From the NCBI GenBank assembly GCA_020162035.1, contig JAIUNM010000016.1:24857-88856 (forward strand): a stretch of DNA of 64,000 nucleotides. The letters are read 5' to 3'. Positions 26,859 through 35,494 of this stretch are shown one piece after another. Position numbers and translations under genes: made by a program. Within the stretch, counting starts at the first letter, position 1; every line of letters begins with the position of its first letter. This DNA is from Bacteroidota bacterium. GTDB taxonomy: Bacteria; Bacteroidota; Bacteroidia; B-17B0; Aurantibacillaceae. Under the pieces are notes generated by a model, which saw only the letters and a program-made list of their open reading frames with translations, was not told where the DNA came from and searched no databases.

Positions 26859-27700
26859 CTCAAAATTTTTACAATTACGTAAGATACAGGTACAACAAAT
26901 AACAGGCTATCAAATCTGTCTAAAACACCACCATGCCCTGGCATTAATTTACCACTGTCTTTAACTCCAGCTTTACGTTTTAATAAACTTTCAAACAAAT
27001 CGCCAAATGTAGCCGTAATTGGCACAACAACTCCAAGTGTTAACCATAAAATGGTGTTATTTGATTGCAATAAATAGGTTTTAATTAAAAAACTAATTAC
27101 AACAGTTATAACAATTCCAAAAATTGTGCCTTCCCATGTTTTGCCTGGCGAAACACGCTCAATTAGTTTGTGTTTTCCAAACAAGCTTCCACCTAAATAT
27201 GCAAACGTATCATTACTCCAAATTAAAAATATAATTCCTAATACATTCCATGCGTTTTGACTTTCAAATTCTGTAAACGAAATGGAAAGTTTTCCAATTA
27301 ATGCAAAAGGCACAACAACATAAAGCACGCCAAATAAGGTTACACAAGCATCTAAAAATGGATGTTTATTTTTACTTAAAATAGTTTGTATAAAAATTAA
27401 AACAACACATAAAATACATGTATAAAATAAAATTGTATTATTAAATTGAAAATTGAAAATTAAATCCCAATTTATAAAAGCTAAAAATAAAAATATAGAA
27501 AGAAAATAACCAAGTGCTTTAAAGGGTTTTTGACCTAAATTTTCAATTAACTTATTGTATTCACTTAAGCCAATTAAAGAAATTATAAAAAAGAATCCTG
27601 TTAATGTAATATAATTGTAAAGCATTGACGATATAAGAATAGTTACAAATACAATTGCACTTAAACTTCTAATACCCAATGTTTTTAAATTTAAAGCCAT
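26855..27700 (-). CDS. cdsA: Phosphatidate cytidylyltransferase
   Basis: This 281-residue integral membrane enzyme makes CDP-diacylglycerol from CTP and phosphatidate. About seven to eight helices are visible, together with the conserved SNDTFAYLGGSLFGKHKLIERVSPGKTWEG segment (about 165-194) and the signature ATFGDLFESLLKRKAGVKDSGKLMPGHGGVLDRFDS near the C-terminus. A TACTTTTG box lies 4 bases before its ATG, inside the short gap after the P-loop kinase gene. Confidence 0.97.
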   Translation of the reverse strand: MALNLKTLGIRSLSAIVFVTILISSMLYNYITLTGFFFIISLIGLSEYNKLIENLGQKPFKALGYFLSIFLFLAFINWDLIFNFQFNNTILFYTCILCVVLIFIQTILSKNKHPFLDACVTLFGVLYVVVPFALIGKLSISFTEFESQNAWNVLGIIFLIWSNDTFAYLGGSLFGKHKLIERVSPGKTWEGTIFGIVITVVISFLIKTYLLQSNNTILWLTLGVVVPITATFGDLFESLLKRKAGVKDSGKLMPGHGGVLDRFDSLLFVVPVSYVIVKILS

Positions 27701-27704
27701 ATTG

Positions 27705-27712
27705 CAAAAGTA
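27705..27712 (-). promoter_or_regulatory. -7 box TACTTTTG of cdsA
   Basis: This perfect TAnnTTTG element ends 4 bases before the cdsA ATG and touches the stop of the upstream gene at 27713. It gives cdsA its own, probably leaderless, promoter. Confidence 0.55.
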
Positions 27713-28111
27713 TTAAAATAAAACTACTTTATATTTTTCGGCCATTTTTTTTATTTGTTCATCAGAAATGTCGTGAGTGTTTTTAAAACCTTGTCTATTT
27801 TCTACTGTTACAACAAATAATTTATAATTGTATTCTTTTGCAAGCGCAAAATAGGGTTCCATTTCCCATTCTAATGTAAACGTATGATGAATAATAATTT
27901 TTTTTTCTGAATTTAGAATTGCTTTTTTACAATTATCAATACAATTTTGATAGGCTAAATGATTTTGTTTGTAATCAAATTTATAAGTGCCGTTTTCATC
28001 AGTAAAATAATCATCAATGCTAAATATTTTAGTTAAATCGTCTTTTAAAATTGATGCAAGTGTACTTTTACCAGCCCCAGGTAAACCCCTTAATAAAATT
28101 ATTGAATTCAT
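27713..28111 (-). CDS. Small P-loop ATPase/kinase (AAA_33, NEDD4BP2-like)
   Basis: This 132-residue protein has a Walker A motif near the N-terminus (LRGLPGAGKSTLA, residues 6-18), an FSIDDYF segment, and an IIIHHTFTLEWEMEPY segment that stands where Walker B normally lies. This resembles the short P-loop kinases similar to the polynucleotide-kinase-like part of NEDD4-binding protein 2. The substrate is unknown; a nucleotide or RNA end is plausible. No antitoxin-like gene lies beside it, which argues against a zeta-toxin role. Confidence 0.75.
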   Translation of the reverse strand: MNSIILLRGLPGAGKSTLASILKDDLTKIFSIDDYFTDENGTYKFDYKQNHLAYQNCIDNCKKAILNSEKKIIIHHTFTLEWEMEPYFALAKEYNYKLFVVTVENRQGFKNTHDISDEQIKKMAEKYKVVLF

Positions 28112-28135
28112 ATTAAAATATCAAAAACACACAAC

Positions 28136-29122
28136 CTATCTAAATAAAGAAACATATCCGCTACGCGTTTGTTTTTTATCGTTGGTTTTTTCAATGCTTT
28201 CAATTGTATAAATGTAATTATCTTCTGCACAAAGATTTCCTTTATATCTTCCGTCCCATTTACCTGATGAGCTATTTGTAAAATAAACTACATTACCATA
28301 ACGATCGGTAATTGTTAAATTAAAAAAACTATAATCGCACTGTAAAACAGGAAAAAAATAATCGTTTTTATTATCTTCATTTGGTGTAAAACTATTGGGG
28401 ATTATCATTTCACAATCGCAGGCTTTAAATTTTACATTAACTGAATCAATTTGTTTGCCACATTGTTTGTTTTCTGATTGAACCCAATAAATTCCTTCTT
28501 TATAAATATTTATTGTAGGCGTTGTATTACCGGTATTCCATAAAATTTTTGTGTTAGCTGCTGGTTTTATACTTAATACTTTATTTAATTCGCTTAAACA
28601 AAATGTTTGTTCTGGATTTTGAAACATTTGATTTGAATTTATAAATTTCACATTAACAGAATCTATAATTCCGCAACCTCCATTATTTATTCTTACCCAA
28701 TATTTACCATTGTTTTCTACTTTAATTTTTTGATTTACCTCGCCTGTATTCCAAAAATACCTTGCACCATTATTTTTAGCATCTAAAATTAAATATTTGC
28801 TCTTGCAAATTATTGTATCTATTAAATATCTTTTTGGTTTAGGATACATTTTAATATATGTGCTATCAAATATTATCTGTTTGCCTGTTGTAACTTTAAC
28901 ATAATATTTACCAACGTTTGTATTAGCAATAATTTTTTTTGTATTATAAATTATTTTGTAAGGTGTTGTCCATTCAATTGAAGCGTTTTTATCTAACTTC
29001 TCTTTAATTTCTATTTTTATTGTATCTCCAGTACAATAACCCAAAGTATCGGGTAATAAATTTTTTTGTGCATTTAGCTTAAATACAAGCAATACAAATA
29101 AGTATTTAATATGTTTTTTTAT
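28136..29122 (-). CDS. T9SS type B cargo protein, probably initiated at a non-ATG codon
   Basis: The C-terminal about 85 residues are a gliding-motility-associated (CHU_C, type B) sorting domain: IPNSFTPNEDNKNDYF, LTITDRYGNVVYF, KWDGRYKGN and a final GYVSLFR. Before it are three short repeats with the motif W-NTG (ARYFWNTGEV, ILWNTGNTT). The signal peptide KKHIKYLFVLLVFKLNAQ is intact only if translation starts at ATA (29122, overlapping the kinase stop) or ATT (29110). The first standard start, TTG at 29092, would remove most of it. Mature length is about 308 residues. Function is probably surface attachment; the exact start is uncertain. Confidence 0.75.
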   Translation of the reverse strand: MKKHIKYLFVLLVFKLNAQKNLLPDTLGYCTGDTIKIEIKEKLDKNASIEWTTPYKIIYNTKKIIANTNVGKYYVKVTTGKQIIFDSTYIKMYPKPKRYLIDTIICKSKYLILDAKNNGARYFWNTGEVNQKIKVENNGKYWVRINNGGCGIIDSVNVKFINSNQMFQNPEQTFCLSELNKVLSIKPAANTKILWNTGNTTPTINIYKEGIYWVQSENKQCGKQIDSVNVKFKACDCEMIIPNSFTPNEDNKNDYFFPVLQCDYSFFNLTITDRYGNVVYFTNSSSGKWDGRYKGNLCAEDNYIYTIESIEKTNDKKQTRSGYVSLFR

Positions 29123-32022
29123 TGTGATAATATTATAGTTATTATAGTTCCTGTTTGGTTTTGATTTAATGTTGATTTATCAATCATACTTACCTCTTGT
29201 TTTAAACCTGTAATTTTAGAATTAATTTCTAAAATATTTTTAATAGTGCTTGTGCCTAAAGATTTATGACCTGTTTTTGCATGTTCTTTAGCTTTAATTA
29301 AACCTACTCCATCATCTTCAATTTTAATAATTAACGTATTTGTTGATACTTGATTAATTTCTATTGATAAATTTCCATGAGATAATTTTGGCAAAATTCC
29401 ATGAATAATGCAATTTTCAACATGTGGCTGAATAATCATATTTGGAATTTTTGTTTCATTTAAATTTATTTTTTCGTCTAATTTAATTTCGTAATCAAAC
29501 TTATTTTTAAAACGTTCTTTTTCTAATTCTAGATAATATTTTAATCGAGTTAATTCATCATTTAAAGTAATTTCGCTTTGCGATGCTTTTTCGATAATCA
29601 TTCTTATTAATCGCGAAAATTTAGCTAAATATTCGCTTGCTTTTAAACTGTTATTTGTGTTTATATAATTTTGAATTGAGGTTAACGAATTAAAAATAAA
29701 GTGTGGACTTAAAAGCGAGTTCATGGCTTGATGTTTTAATAAATTCATTTTTTGTTCATCTTGCAATCGTTTTAACGAATTTATTTTTATTCGTTTTAAA
29801 ATAACCCAACTTACAAAAGCAATTAAAAGCAAACCAACAACAATTATACCAATATATAATAAATTAGCATTTGATAGGGCTTTTTCTTTATCAAACGTAA
29901 CGGTTGTAGACTGCGACCAAATTATTTTGTTTAACGAAGTTTGAATTTCTATTGTACTAACTCCACCTTCTAAATTCCCTAAATTACAAACCGCATTATC
30001 TAAATTTTTCCATAAACCATTATTAACTTTATATCTATAATATTGTTTATTTGGTTTATTAAAATAAGGGCTAATAAAAAAAACACTTACATCGTTTTGG
30101 TTTGGATTTAATTTTATTGTAGGTGTACTAAAGTTAATTTCTTCACCATTTACAAATATATTATCTATTTTAATTGCTTTTATTTGAGCCTGTGTTTTGT
30201 AAATCATGTTTGTATCTACAACTGCAACACCTCTATTTGTAGAAATTAAAACTTTATTTTGACTAAAAGATATATCATTTATATTATTTGATTGTAAACC
30301 AAAAGTTTTATCAAATAATTGTATTGGTTGTAATTTAGTGTTACAAATTAGTAAGCCCATTTGGGTTGCAAGCCAAATATAATTATTATTAAACTCAATT
30401 TTTTTAATACTGTTTAATTGAAAATTATCTAACGATTCTATTAATTCTCCTGAACAGTAATTTGTTAAACCTCCATCGTGAGCAATGTAAATTTGATTAT
30501 TAATTAATTTAAAGTCGTTTATTTTATAATTGGTAAATTTTTTTGTTGAATAATTATACTTTTTTGTTTTAAAATTATAAATATATAAACCTTCGTTTGT
30601 GCCTACAAATAAAGTGTCGTTTTGTTTTAAAATTGCATTAATGCTTGTTCTATAATTTGGGAAAGAAATTAAAGTGTCAATTATTTTTGTTGCATTAACG
30701 TTTGTAAGTAATAAATTTGAAAATCTATCAGCAATTATTGCTCTATCATTATCTAACGAATATTGAATGTTTGTGATTAAAGGTTCAAATTTTACAACTT
30801 CTTTATCAGTTAAAAAATTAGCACTATTCATTTCAAATTGGCTCCTTTTAAAATAATAAATGGTGCTGCCAACTTCTTTTAAACCAGAAATTGGATCAGG
30901 AAAAACATCATCAGGTTTTGATAAAATTTTGGATTGATTAGAATTAATGTTTAATCCATATAAACCATTACTTGTTGCTGCAACTAATAAATTTTTATGT
31001 AACAACACTTGATTTATATTTAAAGGCTTACTTCTTAAATTAAAACTATATGAATTATATGGTGTATTTTGAATATAGAACAATCCATCAGTAAAAGTAC
31101 CAACCCAAATGTTTTCGTTTTTATCTTTATAAATACAATTTATTAGTGTTGATGGGATATCTAAAATATCAAAAACATTAAAAGTTGAATTATTTATTTG
31201 TAAGTATAAATTATCATCAGGATAAGATGTAAACCAAATTCTATCGTATTTATCTACCACAAGCTTGTTTATACTTTTTTCGCCACCAAATAAAAAGGTT
31301 TTGCTGGCCTGTGTGTATTTTGGAATAATCTCATTAATTAAGTTATTATTTTTTACGAAAATTAATTTGTTTGATGATCCTAAAACTAACTCTCCATTTT
31401 CTTTTTCGCAAATAGAATATACTGGAAAATTTGTTTTTGTAATAGATACTTTTTGTTCGGTACCATTTGTTATATCATATAATCCATTTGCTTTACCAGC
31501 ATAAACTTTATTGTTTTTAGATTTAAAAATACAAAATGTTCGATTTTCTGTTTTTAATAAACTATCCGTTGTTATTTGTTTAGTAGATAAATTAATTATA
31601 GATAGTTTAATACCACTTAACAAAACGTAAGCGTAATTTTGATTAATTATAAAATGATCTGAATTATTTTTAAATTTAAACCCATCTTTATAAATAAGTT
31701 TGTTAGTCTCTAAATTTAATGTGGCTACGCCTTCATTTCTTACTGAAATAAATATTTCATTTTCTATTAAATACGAATTTTGTAATACATTATTATTAAC
31801 ACCATTTAATTTTAGCTTTGTAAAATTGTATCCATCATATTTGTATATACCGTTTTGAGTAGTAACATAAATTAAGCCATTAGCATGTTGCTGTATATTA
31901 AAAATATTATTACTCGTTAAACCCTCTTCAGCACCTAGTGTATGAAAATTAAATGTTGGCGTTTGCGAAAAACACAGCAAAGGAAAAACTAATAAAAAGG
32001 TAAATATTTTATAAATTTTAAT
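29119..32022 (-). CDS. Propeller sensor histidine kinase of the LytS type, probable ATT start
   Basis: This protein of about 967 residues has a signal peptide, about 10-12 two-component regulator propeller repeats (to about residue 600), a Y_Y_Y-like domain (about 640-720), one membrane helix (about 735-757) and a LytS-type kinase: LLKHQAMNSLLSPHFIFNSLTSIQNYI with the phospho-accepting His, then IIQPHVENCIIHG and EDDGVGL for ATP binding. The first standard start (TTG 31980) truncates the signal peptide; the ATT at 32022 gives KIYKIFTFLLVFPLLCFSQ. A stop precedes at 32031. No response regulator is adjacent. It is directly followed by a T9SS type B protein. Confidence 0.82.
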   Translation of the reverse strand: MKIYKIFTFLLVFPLLCFSQTPTFNFHTLGAEEGLTSNNIFNIQQHANGLIYVTTQNGIYKYDGYNFTKLKLNGVNNNVLQNSYLIENEIFISVRNEGVATLNLETNKLIYKDGFKFKNNSDHFIINQNYAYVLLSGIKLSIINLSTKQITTDSLLKTENRTFCIFKSKNNKVYAGKANGLYDITNGTEQKVSITKTNFPVYSICEKENGELVLGSSNKLIFVKNNNLINEIIPKYTQASKTFLFGGEKSINKLVVDKYDRIWFTSYPDDNLYLQINNSTFNVFDILDIPSTLINCIYKDKNENIWVGTFTDGLFYIQNTPYNSYSFNLRSKPLNINQVLLHKNLLVAATSNGLYGLNINSNQSKILSKPDDVFPDPISGLKEVGSTIYYFKRSQFEMNSANFLTDKEVVKFEPLITNIQYSLDNDRAIIADRFSNLLLTNVNATKIIDTLISFPNYRTSINAILKQNDTLFVGTNEGLYIYNFKTKKYNYSTKKFTNYKINDFKLINNQIYIAHDGGLTNYCSGELIESLDNFQLNSIKKIEFNNNYIWLATQMGLLICNTKLQPIQLFDKTFGLQSNNINDISFSQNKVLISTNRGVAVVDTNMIYKTQAQIKAIKIDNIFVNGEEINFSTPTIKLNPNQNDVSVFFISPYFNKPNKQYYRYKVNNGLWKNLDNAVCNLGNLEGGVSTIEIQTSLNKIIWSQSTTVTFDKEKALSNANLLYIGIIVVGLLLIAFVSWVILKRIKINSLKRLQDEQKMNLLKHQAMNSLLSPHFIFNSLTSIQNYINTNNSLKASEYLAKFSRLIRMIIEKASQSEITLNDELTRLKYYLELEKERFKNKFDYEIKLDEKINLNETKIPNMIIQPHVENCIIHGILPKLSHGNLSIEINQVSTNTLIIKIEDDGVGLIKAKEHAKTGHKSLGTSTIKNILEINSKITGLKQEVSMIDKSTLNQNQTGTIITIILSQ

Positions 32023-32238
32023 AATGATTTAAATATACAAAAAACAAAAATACAGCATTTATTTATTAAAAAAACCAACATAATTAACTAATTTACAACG
32101 AGTTAATTAAATTATTTAATTTTAAATAAAACATTTAAAAAAATAGAATTACCGTTCGCATACAAAAACCTGCATTTCAAAACATTTTTTTTAATTATTA
32201 TGTTTTATGTTTTAATCTTACATAAAATTTAAAAAATT

Positions 32239-35200
32239 ATGAGAAAAAAATTATTTAAAATTTCAAGTTTATTTTTGTTTGGCGCATTTGTAGCAAATGC
32301 ACAAACCACAGTTACATTTACTTATACAGGTGCAATGCAAACTTATACAGTGCCTGCTGGAGTTACTTCAATTACGGTTGATGCAAAAGGAGGAGAAGGT
32401 GGCCTAGCATCAGCGGGAACATCATCTGCCGGTCTAGGAGGTAGAGTTCAAGCAGTATTAACTGTAACGCCAGGAGAGGTATTAAATCTTTATGTTGGTG
32501 GAAAAGGTGTAAATGCCATTTCAACTGCGGGTGGAGCTGGAGGATTTAATGGAGGTGGCCTTGGCGGAACTTGGTCTGGTGGAAGATCAGGGGGAGGAGG
32601 TGGAGGAGCATCCGATATAAGGCAAGGAGGTAATACTTTGACTAATAGGAAAATTGTTGCCTCTGGTGGTGGAGGGACAGGAAACAATTTTATTACTGGT
32701 AACGCTGGTGGATATGGAGGGGGGTTAACAGGAGCTGATGGTTTAACTGGCTCATATCTTGGTGGAGGAGCAACACAAAGTGTTGGTGGCGCACCTAATG
32801 GAGCTTTAGGCATTGGTGGGCCTGGTGGTGTTGGACAAACAGGTGGCGGCGGCGGTGGCGGCTATTATGGTGGCGGTGGTTCTCAATGGGAAGGTGGCGG
32901 TGGAGGAAGCAGCTTTACTGATCCTATTGGAGTTACAAGCTTTACTCATACAGGAAATTTTCAAACTGGCAATGGTGAAATTAAAATTACTACACCAGCA
33001 ATGGCATCAGCTTTAAATTTTGATGGCTCAACAGCACCTAATAGCACACAAGATAGAGTAAATTTAGGAACGAGTTTATCTACTTCATTACAAAACTCTA
33101 CAAAATTAACACTTGAAGCTTGGGTTTACCCAACATCTTCTTCTGGTTTAGGTTGTATAGTAGGAAACTACAACACAAACGGACCAGCAGCGTTACAATT
33201 TTTATTAAGAAGAGGTACAAGCAATTACCAATTTTGGGTTGGTAATGGAAGTACTTGGAACGATGTTAATTCAGTTGCTTCTCCAACTTTAAACACATGG
33301 CAACATGTTGCAGGTGTGTGGGATGGAACAGTTAGTAAAATTTACATCAACGGTGTTTTATCTGGCACGGTTGCTACAACAATTCCATTTTTAAACAATG
33401 CAACTAACGAAGCTTGGATTGGAGGAAACAGCATGAACGAAAGTTTTACTGGAAATATAGATGAAGTTAAAATTTGGAACAGAGCATTGTGCCAAGGTGA
33501 AATTCAAAACAACATGAATACTGAAATAACTTTACCACAAGTAAATTTATTGGCATATTATCAATTTAATCAAGGTATTGCTTCGGGTTCTAACACAGCA
33601 ATTACTTCGTTAATACCGGTTACTGGCCCTACTGGCACATTACAAACTTTTGTTTTAAATGGTTCAACTTCTAACTGGGTAACTCCTGGCGGAGTAGTTA
33701 CAGGCAGTAGCCCTGCGCCTTTTATCCCAGCAACAATTTCTGGTGTAAATGGTGTTTGTAGTGGTTCATCGGCTACTTTAACTGCATCTGGTTTATCTAC
33801 ATACACATGGACTGGTGGCCCAACTACTGCATCATTTGTGGTTAGTCCTACAGTTACAACTACCTACTCTGTTGTTGGTACTAATTCTGCTGGATGTTTA
33901 TCTAGCATTGCTACAAAAACAGTTATTGCTTACAATTGCTCGCCAGCAGCTGCATTAAATTTTGATGGTTCAAATGATTATATAAATACAACTAGCCCTG
34001 TTAGTAACGATTTTACAATTGAATATTGGGTAAAAACAACACAAACTGCACCTGGTGGGCAATGGTACAATGGTTATGGTATAGTTGATGCTGAAGTTAG
34101 TGGAATTACAAATGACTTTGGAACATCGCTTGCAACTAATAAAGCAGCATTTGGTATTGGTGCTCCAGATGTTACAATTACTTCTACAACTGCAATTAAT
34201 AATGGTGTTTGGCATCACATTGCCGCATCGTGGGTAAGAAGTACAGGGGCAATGAAATTGTATGTAGATGGTAATTTAGAAGCTACAGGAACAAGTGGTA
34301 CAACAGCAAGAACCTCTTCATTTATTAACATTGGACGTCTTCAAACTGGTGCAAATTATTTTAATGGAGATATTGATGAGGTTCGTATTTGGAACAGAGT
34401 ACTTTGTCAATCTGAAATTCAAAATAACAAAAACGGCGAATTAAGTTTACCACAAAATAGTTTAGCAGCTTACTACCAATTTAACCAAGGTGTTAACTTT
34501 AGCGCAAACCCAACACAAACTACGTTAATTGCACTTGCAGGTACAACAGGCACATTAAATAACTTTGCTTTAAATGGAGCTACATCAAACTGGATTTTAC
34601 CAGGTGCTGTAACTACAGGTAGTAATGCGCCAACATATTTACCTATTTCTATTTCTGGTGCAAGTGTAGTTTGTAATGGTGGTTCAACAACGTTTACTGC
34701 ATCTGGTGCTGGAATAAGCACATATACTTGGACAAGCGGACCAAACACTGCAACTTATGCTGTTACACCAAGTGTTACAACAACATACTCTGTAGTTGGA
34801 ACAACTTCGTTAGGTTGTTTATCAGGTATTACAACTAAAACTTTAACAGTAGATAATCCAACAGTTACAGCAGCATCTAGCGCAACAGCATACATTTGTG
34901 TAGGCCAAACTGCAACATTAACTGCTGGTGGAGCAAACACTTATACTTGGAATACTAATGCAACTACTTCGGTTATTGCAGTGAGTCCAAGTGTAACTAC
35001 AAGCTATACTGTAACAGGAACAAGCATTAACGGATGCGTTGCTAACGCTGTAATATCGCAAAGTGTTAGTACATGTACAGGAATAGATGCAAAAAACAAT
35101 GCTGTTAGTTTAAATATTTATCCTAACCCTAACAATGGAACATTTACAATAGATACTGAAACAGATTTAAATGTAACTATTGTTGATGTTTTAGGTAAAA

Positions 35201-35328
35201 CAGTTTACTCTAATAAATTAACAAGCGGTAAAAACCAAATAAACTTAAATAATTTAGTTAATGGTATTTACATTGTAAAAGCAGAAAATAATGGTAAAAT
35301 TAACACCACTAGATTAATAAAAGAATAA
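32239..35328 (+). CDS. Secreted glycine-rich, double LamG adhesin with type A sorting domain
   Basis: This 1029-residue protein has a signal peptide ending in ANAQ, a beta strand pair (TFTYTGAMQTYTVPAGV) leading into a glycine-rich domain (about 50-235), two LamG/concanavalin-like domains (about 255-430 and 575-740), three Ig-like repeats of the form TYTW...TTTYSVVGT (about 500-555, 815-870 and 880-940), and a C-terminal T9SS type A sorting domain (IYPNPNNGTFTID to TTRLIKE, about 955-1029). The two LamG-plus-linker blocks are a tandem duplication of about 305 residues. Probably a surface adhesin. It has its own terminator. Confidence 0.88.
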   Translation: MRKKLFKISSLFLFGAFVANAQTTVTFTYTGAMQTYTVPAGVTSITVDAKGGEGGLASAGTSSAGLGGRVQAVLTVTPGEVLNLYVGGKGVNAISTAGGAGGFNGGGLGGTWSGGRSGGGGGGASDIRQGGNTLTNRKIVASGGGGTGNNFITGNAGGYGGGLTGADGLTGSYLGGGATQSVGGAPNGALGIGGPGGVGQTGGGGGGGYYGGGGSQWEGGGGGSSFTDPIGVTSFTHTGNFQTGNGEIKITTPAMASALNFDGSTAPNSTQDRVNLGTSLSTSLQNSTKLTLEAWVYPTSSSGLGCIVGNYNTNGPAALQFLLRRGTSNYQFWVGNGSTWNDVNSVASPTLNTWQHVAGVWDGTVSKIYINGVLSGTVATTIPFLNNATNEAWIGGNSMNESFTGNIDEVKIWNRALCQGEIQNNMNTEITLPQVNLLAYYQFNQGIASGSNTAITSLIPVTGPTGTLQTFVLNGSTSNWVTPGGVVTGSSPAPFIPATISGVNGVCSGSSATLTASGLSTYTWTGGPTTASFVVSPTVTTTYSVVGTNSAGCLSSIATKTVIAYNCSPAAALNFDGSNDYINTTSPVSNDFTIEYWVKTTQTAPGGQWYNGYGIVDAEVSGITNDFGTSLATNKAAFGIGAPDVTITSTTAINNGVWHHIAASWVRSTGAMKLYVDGNLEATGTSGTTARTSSFINIGRLQTGANYFNGDIDEVRIWNRVLCQSEIQNNKNGELSLPQNSLAAYYQFNQGVNFSANPTQTTLIALAGTTGTLNNFALNGATSNWILPGAVTTGSNAPTYLPISISGASVVCNGGSTTFTASGAGISTYTWTSGPNTATYAVTPSVTTTYSVVGTTSLGCLSGITTKTLTVDNPTVTAASSATAYICVGQTATLTAGGANTYTWNTNATTSVIAVSPSVTTSYTVTGTSINGCVANAVISQSVSTCTGIDAKNNAVSLNIYPNPNNGTFTIDTETDLNVTIVDVLGKTVYSNKLTSGKNQINLNNLVNGIYIVKAENNGKINTTRLIKE

Positions 35329-35361
35329 ACTGGTTTTTTTAGTAGATTTCCAGTTTAATAT

Positions 35362-35394
35362 AAAACCCTCTTCATATAATTTGAAGAGGGTTTT
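35362..35394 (+). terminator. Rho-independent terminator of the 1029-aa adhesin
   Basis: A 13-bp perfect stem AAAACCCTCTTCA / TGAAGAGGGTTTT (35362-35374 and 35382-35394) with a 7-base loop is followed by a T-rich run. Confidence 0.9.
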
Positions 35395-35471
35395 TTCTTT
35401 TTACTAAAACTCACTCGTCACATAAAACATGCAGTTTATAACATTTTTATTATAAATTAATTCTAAGCAGT

Positions 35472-35479
35472 TAAATTTG
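35472..35479 (+). promoter_or_regulatory. -7 box TAAATTTG of the TPR kinase gene
   Basis: This perfect TAnnTTTG element lies 15 bases before the TTG start codon at 35495. Confidence 0.5.
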
Positions 35480-35494
35480 TTAGGTTTATATTAG

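Noticed and set aside
32490..32813. Proline-rich antisense reading frame opposite the adhesin glycine-rich region
   Set aside because: It is the mirror of GGX codons on the plus strand (GGN reads as CCN); there is no start signal or homology pattern.
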